Notes under the pieces: generated by a model
What the model saw: only the letters and a program-made list of their open reading frames with translations
Database searches by the model: none
Told to the model about the DNA's origin: nothing
Source: Gammaproteobacteria bacterium
GTDB lineage: Bacteria > Pseudomonadota > Gammaproteobacteria > JAJPIJ01
NCBI GenBank assembly: GCA_021324815.1
Contig: JAJPIJ010000015.1
Coordinates: forward strand, 1-44,855
Reading direction: 5' to 3'
DNA length: 44,855 bases
Shown: piece after piece, positions 33,889 to 42,724 of the stretch
Position numbering within the stretch: position 1 is the first letter of the stretch
Layout: every line of letters starts with the position of its first letter
Made by a program: the position numbers and the translations under genes

Positions 33889-34607
33889 CCACTTACGAAG
33901 CAAGACTCGAAGGACGCGAAGAAATCGCGGAACGCACCATGGCGCTTCATTTCGATAAGCCAACCGGCTTCAGTTTCAAGCCCGGGCAGGCGATCGATGT
34001 CGTACTCATTGATCCGCCAACCACCTACACTCAAAGCGCCCGCCATACGTTCTCTATCGTGAACGCACCGTTTCAAGACGAATTGGTCGTTGCCATGCGC
34101 ATGCGCGACAGTGCGTTCAAACGCGCATTGAAGTCCTTGCCGATCGGCTCGCCCGTCAAGCTCGAAGGGCCGTTTGGATCGTTCACCCTACACAACGATC
34201 GCGCGCGCGCGGCGATCTTCATCGCCGGCGGCATTGGCATCACCCCGTTCATGAGCATGCTGCGGCAGGCGGCGAAGAGCCAGTTGCCACAACGCCTGTT
34301 ATTGATCTATTCCAACCGGCGGCCGGAGGATGCCGCCTTCCTGACGGAGCTGCAGGAGCTTGAACAACGGAACGAAAACTTTCGTCTTCTCGCAACAATG
34401 ACGGAGATGGGCAAATCCGCCCGAAAGTGGGACGGAGCGACCGGTCTTGTCAACGTAGACATGGTGAAACATTGCGTCGGCGGGCTTGTGGCGCCGATCT
34501 ACTACGTCGTAGGGCCCCCGGCGATGGTCAGGGCGATGCAGGACGTGCTGAGCCAGGCTGGCGTCGCCGGGGACGACATCCGCACCGAAGAGTTTTATGG
34601 CTACTAG
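33885..34607 (+). CDS. Ferredoxin reductase-like FAD/NAD(P)H oxidoreductase
   Basis: A 240-residue flavoprotein of the ferredoxin-NADP reductase fold. An N-terminal FAD domain has ARHTFSIVNAP in the flavin-binding place and GPFGSFTLH. The pyridine-nucleotide domain has FIAGGIGITPFMSMLR and the C-terminal YYVVGPPAMVRAMQDVL. It lacks an iron-sulfur domain, so the partner must be separate. The start overlaps the folE2 stop (ATGA). Its electron acceptor is unknown; the helical protein or a pterin is conceivable from context. Confidence 0.88.
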   Translation: MTTYEARLEGREEIAERTMALHFDKPTGFSFKPGQAIDVVLIDPPTTYTQSARHTFSIVNAPFQDELVVAMRMRDSAFKRALKSLPIGSPVKLEGPFGSFTLHNDRARAAIFIAGGIGITPFMSMLRQAAKSQLPQRLLLIYSNRRPEDAAFLTELQELEQRNENFRLLATMTEMGKSARKWDGATGLVNVDMVKHCVGGLVAPIYYVVGPPAMVRAMQDVLSQAGVAGDDIRTEEFYGY

Positions 34608-34674
34608 AGCGATGGAATTTCCTCTTCGCTAATCCTCGATATGCCTCGTGCCCATTGCCTCGCGGGTGACAAGG

Positions 34675-34687
34675 CGGCGGGATTCGA
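34675..34687. repeat. 13-nt copy of the tRNA-Arg T-arm region (possible att remnant)
   Basis: CGGCGGGATTCGA occurs here and again at 34833-34845 inside the tRNA-Arg gene, in direct orientation 158 bases apart. The shared piece is the T-arm side of the tRNA 3' half, where many integrases recombine. It may be the trace of an integration or excision on the 3' side of the tRNA. Confidence 0.5.
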
Positions 34688-34739
34688 CTTGGCTGGATGC
34701 CATCTTTCGACGAGGACATGAACGCCAAGGGCCGGGATT

Positions 34740-34806
34740 GCAGCACATGGATGTGCTGCCGTTTTCAATGGCGATAAGCCATTGAAAAGAAGTCCGGGAC
34801 GGACTT
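34740..34806. repeat. Three-hairpin repeat element
   Basis: Perfect hairpins GCAGCACAT/ATGTGCTGC (34740-34748/34751-34759), TTTTCAATGGC/GCCATTGAAAA (34762-34772/34778-34788) and AAGTCCG/CGGACTT (34790-34796/34800-34806), followed by ATTCAG. The last two resemble the hairpins at 6076-6098 and 6141-6169. Confidence 0.65.
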
Positions 34807-34823
34807 ATTCAGAACATCGAAGA

Positions 34824-34900
34824 TGGCGCGCCCGGCGGGATTCGAACCCACGACCTCAGGCTTCGGAGGCCTGCACTCTATCCAGCTGAGCTACGGGCGC
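34824..34900 (-). tRNA. tRNA-Arg (anticodon CCG)
   Basis: A complete cloverleaf on the minus strand with encoded CCA. The acceptor is GCGCCCG/CGGGCGC, the D-arm follows AGCTCAGCTGGATAGAG, the anticodon stem is CAGGC/GCCTG with loop CTCCGAA, and the T-loop is GGTTCGAATCC. The anticodon CCG reads CGG arginine codons. Its 3' end faces the folE2 block. Confidence 0.97.
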
Positions 34901-34950
34901 TGATGATTACAGCGCTAGAGTAGCGCCCGGAGGTCCGGCCGTCCACCCGC

Positions 34951-35217
34951 TTAAAGCGGGCACTTTCTGTCCTTGTGACCGGTGCCGGCGGTGAAGCCAT
35001 CCTCATAAAGGGACTGTTCCCCCTTTTTCGCGCATTCCGCGTAGTGCTCCGCCTCCTTGATTTTTGCCGGCGGGAACTCCGTGCCGTCTTCGTAGCCGTC
35101 GTACCAACAGGTGCAGCGCGAATCGTCGGGCGCGGCGATCGTGCCCGGGGCGGCGGTGAGGCCGAGCACCAAGGCTGCGGCAGTCGCCCATCTTGTGCTG
35201 CTGGCTTTGCTCTTCAT
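34951..35217 (-). CDS. Small secreted cysteine-containing protein
   Basis: An 88-residue protein not recognised as a known family. A signal peptide (WATAAALVLGLTAAPGTIAA) leaves a mature part of about 60 residues. It is acidic, with four cysteines (RCTCW, YAECAKK, DRKCPL) and two YEDG-like stretches. The start MKSKASS has GGAGG seven bases upstream. It lies downstream of the HEAT-repeat protein and pilin genes on the same strand. Cysteine spacing suggests disulfides. Confidence 0.7.
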   Translation of the reverse strand: MKSKASSTRWATAAALVLGLTAAPGTIAAPDDSRCTCWYDGYEDGTEFPPAKIKEAEHYAECAKKGEQSLYEDGFTAGTGHKDRKCPL

Positions 35218-35270
35218 AGGCAATCCTCCAAGCGGTTCTGGAGCTGTTTGCGTCCGGTGGTGATGTTCCA

Positions 35271-36002
35271 TCAATGCGTCTGCGCGGCCGGCGACGTCAG
35301 CTTTTGCGCGGCGGATCGCGGGCGTTTGTAGGCGGCGTCGAGGACCTCGGCAATCAATTTGCTGCGCGCAGGCTCCTTCTCCTTGAAGGCGTCGCGAAGC
35401 TCGATCAGCGTCTTCCTGGCGAGATCATTATCCATCAGCCCCAGTCCGGTGATGGCGCTCTGCGCCACGTAGGGGTTGCCGCCCTCGGCGTATTTCCGCA
35501 ACAAGGGGATGTCGGCGGGATCGCCATTGAAGCCGAGCGCCACCGCCACCTGGGCGCGGATGAACTCATGGCTGGCGTCCTTCTGGCCGCGGATGTAGTC
35601 CTGATATTCACGGGTGTCGACGATCTTCATGCGGTTGAGCGTACTGGCCAGCGCCACGCGCGCCGGCGGTTTTTCGAGCAGGTCCCAGGACAGCTCCGGG
35701 TAGGCGGCGCGTCTGCCGGCCCAGATGTCGTCAAGCAGGTGCCACACGCCGCGATGCCAGCGCATGGCGTAGAGCGCGTGCAGCGAATTGGTCAGCAGGG
35801 CGACGTTGCGCTCGGTCAGCGCCAGGCGCACATCGGCCAGCGTGGCGTGCCCCGTCAGCAGGGCGAACTTGACGCGTTGCTCCACGACGGGCGGCAGCGA
35901 GCTTTTGGGTTCTTCGTGCGCCGCCGGCGGGGCGGCGGCAACCGTCACCGCGCCGCCGAGGCCCAGCAACAAACCCAGCGCCAGCAGGGCATCACGCATC
36001 AT
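35271..36002 (-). CDS. Exported HEAT-repeat protein linked to the pilin operon
   Basis: A 243-residue protein with signal peptide (LLALGLLLGLGGAVTVAAA). The mature part is helical, with HEAT-like units such as EFIRAQVAVALGFNGDPADI and NPYVAQSAITGLGLMDNDLA at about 150-200. It starts four bases after the pilE stop, so the two are probably translated from one message. Function unknown; a role in pilus assembly or in regulation of pilus is suggested only by position. Confidence 0.75.
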   Translation of the reverse strand: MMRDALLALGLLLGLGGAVTVAAAPPAAHEEPKSSLPPVVEQRVKFALLTGHATLADVRLALTERNVALLTNSLHALYAMRWHRGVWHLLDDIWAGRRAAYPELSWDLLEKPPARVALASTLNRMKIVDTREYQDYIRGQKDASHEFIRAQVAVALGFNGDPADIPLLRKYAEGGNPYVAQSAITGLGLMDNDLARKTLIELRDAFKEKEPARSKLIAEVLDAAYKRPRSAAQKLTSPAAQTH

Positions 36003-36006
36003 CCGC

Positions 36007-36450
36007 TTATCTGCCCCAGCAGTCGTTGATGTCCGCGGCGGCGGTGGAGGTGGATATCCCACGTGCACCGGTCTGATTCAGCGTGAAGTTGCCGCACTTG
36101 CTGTCGGTGAAGCCATTGGGCGCGGCGGTCAGCGTGTACGTCTGGTTCGAAGGACCGGTAATCGTCGCCGACAGGGTGTAGTAGTTGTTCTTGCTGCTCA
36201 CGGACACGTTGATGCCGCCGGCGCCGATGACATTCGTGTACTGATTGTTGTCGGAATACCAGCGTTCCTCCCGCGCCGCGAGGTCCAGCAGCGCCGCCCT
36301 GCCTTCGGCCCGCTTGCCCCTGAGCACGTAAGCCTCGTAGGATGGCAGCGCAATCGCGGCGAGTATGGCCACGATGGCCACGACGATCATCAATTCCAGG
36401 AGGCTGAATCCACCCAGCCCGCCTGCATTCAGAGTCTGTCTTGGATTCAT
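36007..36450 (-). CDS. pilE: Type IV minor pilin PilE-like
   Basis: A 147-residue prepilin. The leader ends in GG before FSLLELMIVVAIVAILAAIA, with the essential Glu at position 5 of the mature protein. The globular part ends with a Cys pair (SKCGNFTL and NDCWGR) that forms the usual C-terminal disulfide loop. It lies 100 bases downstream of pilY1, as in Pseudomonas fimU-pilVWXY1E clusters. Minor pilins prime pilus assembly and carry the PilY1 tip protein. Confidence 0.92.
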   Translation of the reverse strand: MNPRQTLNAGGLGGFSLLELMIVVAIVAILAAIALPSYEAYVLRGKRAEGRAALLDLAAREERWYSDNNQYTNVIGAGGINVSVSSKNNYYTLSATITGPSNQTYTLTAAPNGFTDSKCGNFTLNQTGARGISTSTAAADINDCWGR

Positions 36451-36550
36451 GACTGTTTCGCCTCTTCAATGGGTGGTTTGCGGGTGTTCATTGTCGTCCC
36501 CGGCGATGGAAAGTGAAATACCCCGGCGATGTCCGGCGGAGCGTTTATCA

Positions 36551-39500
36551 TCATTCCTCCTGGTACCAGTAGGTGCGATAGCGGGGCAGGCTCAGGATCT
36601 TGCCGATGTTCTGGGCGCCGCCGCCGGTGCCGATGAGCAGCGTGACGCCGCTGCCCGTGAAGATGGGCACCACCTCGGAGGGAATGCCCGAGCCGAGAAC
36701 CTGCGAGCGATCACCCAGCCCCAGCGTGCCGGTGGTGTTGGTGATATCCCAGTTGTAGGTCGCCGCCGTGGTGAGAATGTTGAAGTTGTACGCCTTGCCC
36801 GCGCCGGCGTTGGCCGAGCACGTATTGCTGCTGAATTCCGGCAGGTAGCTGGTGAGGAACACGGTATCCGCGATGGTGACCGGCGCCGACAGCCCCTTCT
36901 CGCCGGTGTCGGGGAAGGCGAAGAACCAGCCCGACGATCCCTGTATGGTGGCGAGATCGGCGTCGGTGGGTGAAAACACCCTGTTGGTCGCGTCAACCAT
37001 GTTGGCTTCGCTGATCGGCGTGCCGCCGGTGGCCGGATAATTGTCGGCCACATGGTCGCCGTTGCTGTCGGTCATGAGGCCGATGGTCTTGTCGCGGAAG
37101 GCATAGACGCGGTCCAGGACATTCGTGTCGAGCGGATGGCCGCGGTTGCCGCTGGCGATGATGACGTAGTCATATTCGCCGTTGGTGGCGTTGGAATAAA
37201 TATTGTCCTTCACCTGCACCACCGAGGGCGGGTAGAAGAACCGCCGCTGCTTGGAGAGATTGGCCGGGTCGGAGATGGACGCCAGCAGGCCGACCACGCT
37301 GCCTCCCGCCGGGTTGGTGGAGCTGCTCGGGTTGACATCGGGATGGAGATCCACGCGCCAGACCTGGCCGCCGGCGTCGCCCACGTACAGGCGATCCACC
37401 GCGCCGTCGCCGTCGGTATCCACCGCCGCGATGTCGGAGGGAATGGCGTAGGTCATCTGCGGCACCACGATGGTGGCGTTGGAGCCCGGGCCGCCAATCG
37501 AGAAGATCAGATTGCCCGTGTCGGCGTTGACGATGTAGATGGCGTTGCCGTTGTTGGGATTGGGCATGGTCTGTCCGGTGTTGGGATCGGGTTGCAGGTT
37601 GCCGAAGCCGTTCTCGAGCGCGGCGTCATAGCCGCCGGCGAAGATCAGGACCGGCGTCTTGGGCGGGTTCGACGTGGTCAGGATGTCCACGGCTTGCGGC
37701 TTGGACCATGTCTCGCCGAGGCGCGGGAAGCTCGCGCTGCCGCCGTCGATGCGCCACAGGAACTTGGGGATCACCTTGTCGCTGACGTTGGCCAGTGTGC
37801 TGCTGGGCGTGATGTCGAGGGCATAGATGTGATTGCCGCCGCGGCGCATGCCGATGTAGGCGATCACCTTGTCGCCCTGCGAGGGGTCGATGATGCCGTC
37901 GCCGTTGACATCGACGGTGCGCACGGTGGGCGTGTCGTCGAGGCCGTAGATGTGAGGGGCCTGCGCATCGTTGAACAGGGCCTGCTGGTTGCCGAGCACG
38001 GCCTGCGGCATGAACTCCCAGTCCTCGGCGCCGGTCGAGCCGTTGAGCATGTGCAGACCGCCGTCGTTGGTGCCGACCAGCACCTTGTCGATGAAGTTGC
38101 CGCCGCTGTCCTTGCCGTAGGTGACCACGATGGGGCTGCTGTGCAGGACGTCGCCGAAGGACCAGCGGGTGTCCGTGGTGCTGCCGTCGTTGTTCTCGTC
38201 CTTGATGTCCTGGCCCAGCATCCACAGGATCAGGTTGTTGCAGGTCGTGTCGTTGAGCGCCGGGTTGGCGCAGATGGCGTTGCGGATCGGCTGCGCGGCG
38301 GCGACGTTGTAGTCGGACGCGCTGGAGGTGATCCGCGATCCGACGGCGTCAAGCGAGGTGCCGCTCGCCGGCGTGGCGCCCGTGGAAGTGATGTCGATAT
38401 AGATTGTCCGCTGCGTGAAATCGGTGAGATCACCGCCGGCGCCGCCGTTGGTGGTGGTCTGGCCGTTGATTTCAACGTAGGGGTTGTTGCCGGTCCAGAG
38501 GTTTCTGGAGGAGGTGGTGAACAGGCCGTCCGAACCGACCGCGACGTTGCCGTTCAAGTCGAGCACGTCGCCCAGATTGCAGCCGGTCGAAGGATCGTCG
38601 CAGATGTTGTATTTCTTGACGTTGCCGTTCCACTTGACCTGCAACTGCGGCTGGAACAGGCCGAAATACACCTCGTTGCGCGAGAACAGGCGGTTGAAGG
38701 CGTTGGCCGCGATGGCCGGCGCGACGAAGGAACTCTGCTGCGAGAGGATGGTGGCGAAGGTGGTGGTGAAGAATGACACCAGCTGATCGGCGGTGAAGGC
38801 GTCCACGTAATGGCTGTCGCTGCCGGTGACGCTGCCGCCGGAGGCCTTCACCATGTCCTTGAGGAAACGGACGGAACCGGGATCCGGCGCCAGGGTGCAA
38901 CTGGTAGCCTGTGACTGTTTGGTACCGGTGCCGCTGGGGGAGACGGTGCCGGCGACGCAGCAGACGAGGTTGCCGTTGACCCACGCCGGCGTGTCACCGC
39001 AGAGGTTGAAGCCCACGCCAAAGAAGTTGTCCAGCCGCTGGGTGCCGCCGATGGTGGTGGAGAGATCGTTGTTGTGCAGCCAGTTGACGAGTTCACGCCC
39101 GCACTGCTCGCCCTGCGGGATGGTGTTGCCGGTGGTGGTGTCGCCCTTGCTCTGGTCCGTGGTCAGGCGGCAGGTGGTGCCCACCTGGCTCTGCACCAGG
39201 CTCAAGCCGTGATCGACGCCGTTCTCCGTGTCGTTGTGGTTGGCGATGCCGTCGGTCAGGAACACGATGTGATTGGTCGCGCACGACAGGCTCGAGGTGA
39301 TCGGGCTGATGTACACCGGGCTGCCGGCGATGTGCTCGCCGGCGATGCCGTCGGGGGCGATGCCGGTGGCGCAGGCGGTCGAGCTCAGGGTGCTGTCCGT
39401 GCAGCCCGCCGGCCGCTCCAGCGTGCCGCCGGTATAGGATGCCGGGTGGCTCACGCGCGTCTGGGCCTTGTTGGCGGATTGCTCGCTGCGCTGCTTGCCC

Positions 39501-42500
39501 CAGACCACGTTCAATCCACGATAATACTGCGACGCCTCGTACAGCGTGCTCACGATCGGCGTGTAGCCGGCCGCGGTGAAGCCGTCCACCTGTTGTTTCA
39601 GGACGTCGCGGACGGTGGTGACCACCGGCGGCAGCACGCTGCCGCCCCATTGCACCTGGATGACGAGGATGGGCGCCTGGCCCGGCGAGACGTCGTTGGA
39701 CATCGCCTGGCGCTTGTTCGTGGTCGATCCGGTGGCGATGATGGAGAGGCTCTGGAAGGGATTCCAGCCGGGCTGGTTGACGATTTCCTGGACGATGTTC
39801 TTGAGATCGGCGCTTTGCGTATTCGTGTCGGTGGGCGTGACCGTTTCATTGGCCGTCCAGTTGGGCACGCCGGCCTGCGTGACCGACGCCGCGGTCAGGG
39901 TGCGGGACGAGATGTTGCTGGTCGTGGTGGTGAAGGCCGGTGAATCGCTGATCAGCTCGCCGCGGTAGGTGACGTTGAGGCTGCCGCTGTTGTTGGTGGT
40001 GGAGGTGTATTGCAGGAAGGCGTGCAGGATCGTGGTGTTGCGCGGGATGTTGATCTTCTCGAAGCGCATGCCCTCGATGCTGGTTGACTGGAAGCTCAAG
40101 GAGTTGCCGGTGGTGCTCACCGCATGGGTGCTGACGTTCTCCTCGGCGTCGTCGGAACTCTGCGAAATTTGCCGCTGCACGATCTCATTGATGCAGCCGC
40201 CGCCAGCGGGCAGGCTGCTGGCGTCGTAGGTGACGTGCAGGATGGGCGCCTTGGAGGGGTCCTTGTCGGCGCTGTAGGCATAATACGTATCGGCGCCCAT
40301 GATGCGGTGAACGAAAAAGGTCATGTGATTGTTGCCGCACCAGCCGCTCTGGTTGACGATCTCCTGCACGACGCTGGTGAGATCCGGCGTGGCGTAGGCT
40401 TGGTCAGTCACCCAGCCGCCGGTCAGCCCCGTTGTGCTGTTCCACGCCACGCTCGATGACGTTTTGGTGCGGCTGTTGACGTTGTCGCTTGCGGTGGTGA
40501 AGGGGGTGCTGTCGTTGGCGAGCTCACCCCTGATGATGATATTGGTCGTGGGATCGGTGGCGGCAGTGGGTTTGGAGGCCGTGAATTCTATGCTGGCGCT
40601 TTTGATGACGGCGCCCTGCGGGATGCCGACGTTGGTGAAGCGCAAACCGATTTTCTCGTTCTGATTGACCGACCAGGGACCCGGTTCGTAGGTCACATCC
40701 AGCACCGGATGGTTGGCGACCGTGCTGCCGGCGCCCTGCTCGGTGTAGGCGCGACGGCTGGTCGGGCCGTCGTGGGTGGTCAGGAACACCATGTCGCCGG
40801 CGGGGACGGGGGTGGTGCCGATCAATGCCCCGTCGTCATTGCCCTTGTCGCCGGTCATCGAGGTCTTGGTGGACTCCACCATGGTATCCAAGGTGGCGGC
40901 CGCATTCAGTCCAGTAATGGCATATACGGAGGTATTGTCCGGCTTCTGGCTGGTGCAGGCGCCGGGCGTGGTGGTCCACGCGGAATTGACCGTGGCCACC
41001 CTGGTGTTGCTATAACTGGTGATGGTTCTGGTTTGTCCGGCGCACTTGCCGGCGGTGATTGTAATCGTCATGCCGTTGTAATAGCCGCTCGTGGCCGGCG
41101 CGGTCGCCGATAGATTAATCGTATTGGTGGCGCCGGAAGTGGACGCCGCGGTGCCGAGGATGGCCGTCGGCGGCGACCAACTGCCGGGGATGGCGGCACC
41201 CAAAGCCCCCCTGAAACACCCACCCGCACCACCGGCAGTGGGGTTTAAGAGGTTGACCGGGTTGGCGATGGCAACACTACTGTTTTGCGTACTTTGCACG
41301 CCCCGGCAGACGATTTCCTGAACGATGGGAGAGAGATCAGGCGTGGTGTAGGTGTTGCCGCTGCTCCAGTCCGGCATGTCCCAGGCCACCGTCGCCTGCG
41401 TGCCGGCCACGGCGTTGCGGTGCGAGATGTCACCCGTGGTGCCGGTAACGATGGGCACCCTGCTGTTGATGGAATAAGTTGAAAGAGCTGGCGGTGGGGT
41501 TGTCCAGTTGGAACTGACCGTGGCGACTCTGGTGCCGCCGTTGTAGGCGGTGATGGTGCGGACCTGCCCGGCGCCGGTGCCGCTGGTGATCGTGATGGTC
41601 GCGTTTTTGTAAAAGTTTGCGGTAGATGAGGTTGGCGGTACTCCGACGGCGTCAAGTGTGATGGTGTTGGAGCCGGCTAGGCTTGGAGTGGTGCCGGTGG
41701 TGTTCATGGTGTCGCTCTGGCCGAAATAGTGAACGATGTTGTCGCCGGCGTCGCTGTTCCTGGCCTTGTAGGTGATGTGCGCGTCCACGATACGGGCACC
41801 ACGGGGGATGGCAAGGTCCGTGAAACGCAAACCGTTGATCTGCGTTGGATCGAAATTAAGAGTCGAATCGTTGTTCGAAATGCTGCCGGAAGTCAGGATT
41901 TCCTCGCGCGTGTCATTGCAATTGCCGCTGCTGCTTCGGCAATCGGGGATCGTGGTGCCGCCCGAACCGAGACCGTAGTCATAGGCGGTGGCGGTGGACT
42001 GCCAGAGGGTGCAGGTGACGCCCGTGCCCGAGCCGTTTTGCTTGAAGATATTGCTGGATGATCCCGTCGATCCCACAAAGGTGCCCAATGGGTTGCTTGT
42101 ATTGGCGTTGGGGCAGGCCGGCGAGCCTGTTTGCGAGACAAAATCTCCCAGGATGAGATTCTGATCGTTGAGTCTGACGAAAGTCTGGCTGTTCGGTTGG
42201 GCGGGGTTAAACGGTGCGCCATCCAGATTTTCCTCGGCGTCGTCGGCGGGGACGCCGATGCGCGTGTTGACCTGGACATTGTTGTTGCTGGCGCAGTTGC
42301 CGGTGACGGTGCAGGCGTCGGCGTCGATGTTGGCGATGGGGAACAGGATGGGGCCGCCGACGTCGGTGAAGCGCATCAGCCCCACGTTGACGTTGCTCAG
42401 CTTATCGAGCAGTTGCTTCAGCGCGATCTGCATGTTCTGCATGCGCGACAGGTTGGGCGTGGTGGGGTCAAGATCATCGACGGTGGTGGCCATGCTGCCG

Positions 42501-42664
42501 GAGGTGTCCATGATGAGCAGCACGTTCGGCTGTACGCCGCCGTTGTTGGTGTTGTTGCCGAGATAAATCTCGGTGTCATCGGCGCCGGCCGGCATGGCGG
42601 CCAACATCCCGGCGAGGGCGGCGGTCGCGGCGTGTATCAGGCGCTGGGTGGATTTCGCTTTCAT
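36551..42664 (-). CDS. pilY1: PilY1-type pilus tip adhesin, very large
   Basis: A 2037-residue exported protein, against about 1160 in Pseudomonas. Signal peptide to about residue 28; then an interrupted von Willebrand A domain starting with the metal-site motif DTSGSM at 53-58. Residues about 250-1005 hold three beta-rich modules not found in standard PilY1 (LRFTDLAIPRG, LRFTNVGIPQG and MRFEKINIPRN mark them). Residues about 1300-2037 are the conserved C-terminal propeller, with the calcium loop DTDGDGAVDRLYVGD near 1746 and DVNGDGIIDPSQGD earlier. PilY1 caps the pilus, promotes extension and takes part in adhesion and surface sensing. Low complexity is high in Ser/Thr. Confidence 0.92.
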   Translation of the reverse strand: MKAKSTQRLIHAATAALAGMLAAMPAGADDTEIYLGNNTNNGGVQPNVLLIMDTSGSMATTVDDLDPTTPNLSRMQNMQIALKQLLDKLSNVNVGLMRFTDVGGPILFPIANIDADACTVTGNCASNNNVQVNTRIGVPADDAEENLDGAPFNPAQPNSQTFVRLNDQNLILGDFVSQTGSPACPNANTSNPLGTFVGSTGSSSNIFKQNGSGTGVTCTLWQSTATAYDYGLGSGGTTIPDCRSSSGNCNDTREEILTSGSISNNDSTLNFDPTQINGLRFTDLAIPRGARIVDAHITYKARNSDAGDNIVHYFGQSDTMNTTGTTPSLAGSNTITLDAVGVPPTSSTANFYKNATITITSGTGAGQVRTITAYNGGTRVATVSSNWTTPPPALSTYSINSRVPIVTGTTGDISHRNAVAGTQATVAWDMPDWSSGNTYTTPDLSPIVQEIVCRGVQSTQNSSVAIANPVNLLNPTAGGAGGCFRGALGAAIPGSWSPPTAILGTAASTSGATNTINLSATAPATSGYYNGMTITITAGKCAGQTRTITSYSNTRVATVNSAWTTTPGACTSQKPDNTSVYAITGLNAAATLDTMVESTKTSMTGDKGNDDGALIGTTPVPAGDMVFLTTHDGPTSRRAYTEQGAGSTVANHPVLDVTYEPGPWSVNQNEKIGLRFTNVGIPQGAVIKSASIEFTASKPTAATDPTTNIIIRGELANDSTPFTTASDNVNSRTKTSSSVAWNSTTGLTGGWVTDQAYATPDLTSVVQEIVNQSGWCGNNHMTFFVHRIMGADTYYAYSADKDPSKAPILHVTYDASSLPAGGGCINEIVQRQISQSSDDAEENVSTHAVSTTGNSLSFQSTSIEGMRFEKINIPRNTTILHAFLQYTSTTNNSGSLNVTYRGELISDSPAFTTTTSNISSRTLTAASVTQAGVPNWTANETVTPTDTNTQSADLKNIVQEIVNQPGWNPFQSLSIIATGSTTNKRQAMSNDVSPGQAPILVIQVQWGGSVLPPVVTTVRDVLKQQVDGFTAAGYTPIVSTLYEASQYYRGLNVVWGKQRSEQSANKAQTRVSHPASYTGGTLERPAGCTDSTLSSTACATGIAPDGIAGEHIAGSPVYISPITSSLSCATNHIVFLTDGIANHNDTENGVDHGLSLVQSQVGTTCRLTTDQSKGDTTTGNTIPQGEQCGRELVNWLHNNDLSTTIGGTQRLDNFFGVGFNLCGDTPAWVNGNLVCCVAGTVSPSGTGTKQSQATSCTLAPDPGSVRFLKDMVKASGGSVTGSDSHYVDAFTADQLVSFFTTTFATILSQQSSFVAPAIAANAFNRLFSRNEVYFGLFQPQLQVKWNGNVKKYNICDDPSTGCNLGDVLDLNGNVAVGSDGLFTTSSRNLWTGNNPYVEINGQTTTNGGAGGDLTDFTQRTIYIDITSTGATPASGTSLDAVGSRITSSASDYNVAAAQPIRNAICANPALNDTTCNNLILWMLGQDIKDENNDGSTTDTRWSFGDVLHSSPIVVTYGKDSGGNFIDKVLVGTNDGGLHMLNGSTGAEDWEFMPQAVLGNQQALFNDAQAPHIYGLDDTPTVRTVDVNGDGIIDPSQGDKVIAYIGMRRGGNHIYALDITPSSTLANVSDKVIPKFLWRIDGGSASFPRLGETWSKPQAVDILTTSNPPKTPVLIFAGGYDAALENGFGNLQPDPNTGQTMPNPNNGNAIYIVNADTGNLIFSIGGPGSNATIVVPQMTYAIPSDIAAVDTDGDGAVDRLYVGDAGGQVWRVDLHPDVNPSSSTNPAGGSVVGLLASISDPANLSKQRRFFYPPSVVQVKDNIYSNATNGEYDYVIIASGNRGHPLDTNVLDRVYAFRDKTIGLMTDSNGDHVADNYPATGGTPISEANMVDATNRVFSPTDADLATIQGSSGWFFAFPDTGEKGLSAPVTIADTVFLTSYLPEFSSNTCSANAGAGKAYNFNILTTAATYNWDITNTTGTLGLGDRSQVLGSGIPSEVVPIFTGSGVTLLIGTGGGAQNIGKILSLPRYRTYWYQEE

Positions 42665-42724
42665 GGACGTTTCCTCAGGATGAAGATGTCGCAGTCAAAC
42701 ACGGTCTCGTATTCGGAAGATTTC

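Noticed and set aside
34608-34674. Short open frames after the reductase gene
   Set aside because: No ribosome-binding site, no family pattern, and the area is occupied by hairpins and tRNA-derived repeat.
37052-38776. A 574-codon open frame antisense within pilY1
   Set aside because: It is Val/Asp/Ala-rich, has no family motif and mirrors the Gly/Asp-rich propeller codons of pilY1.
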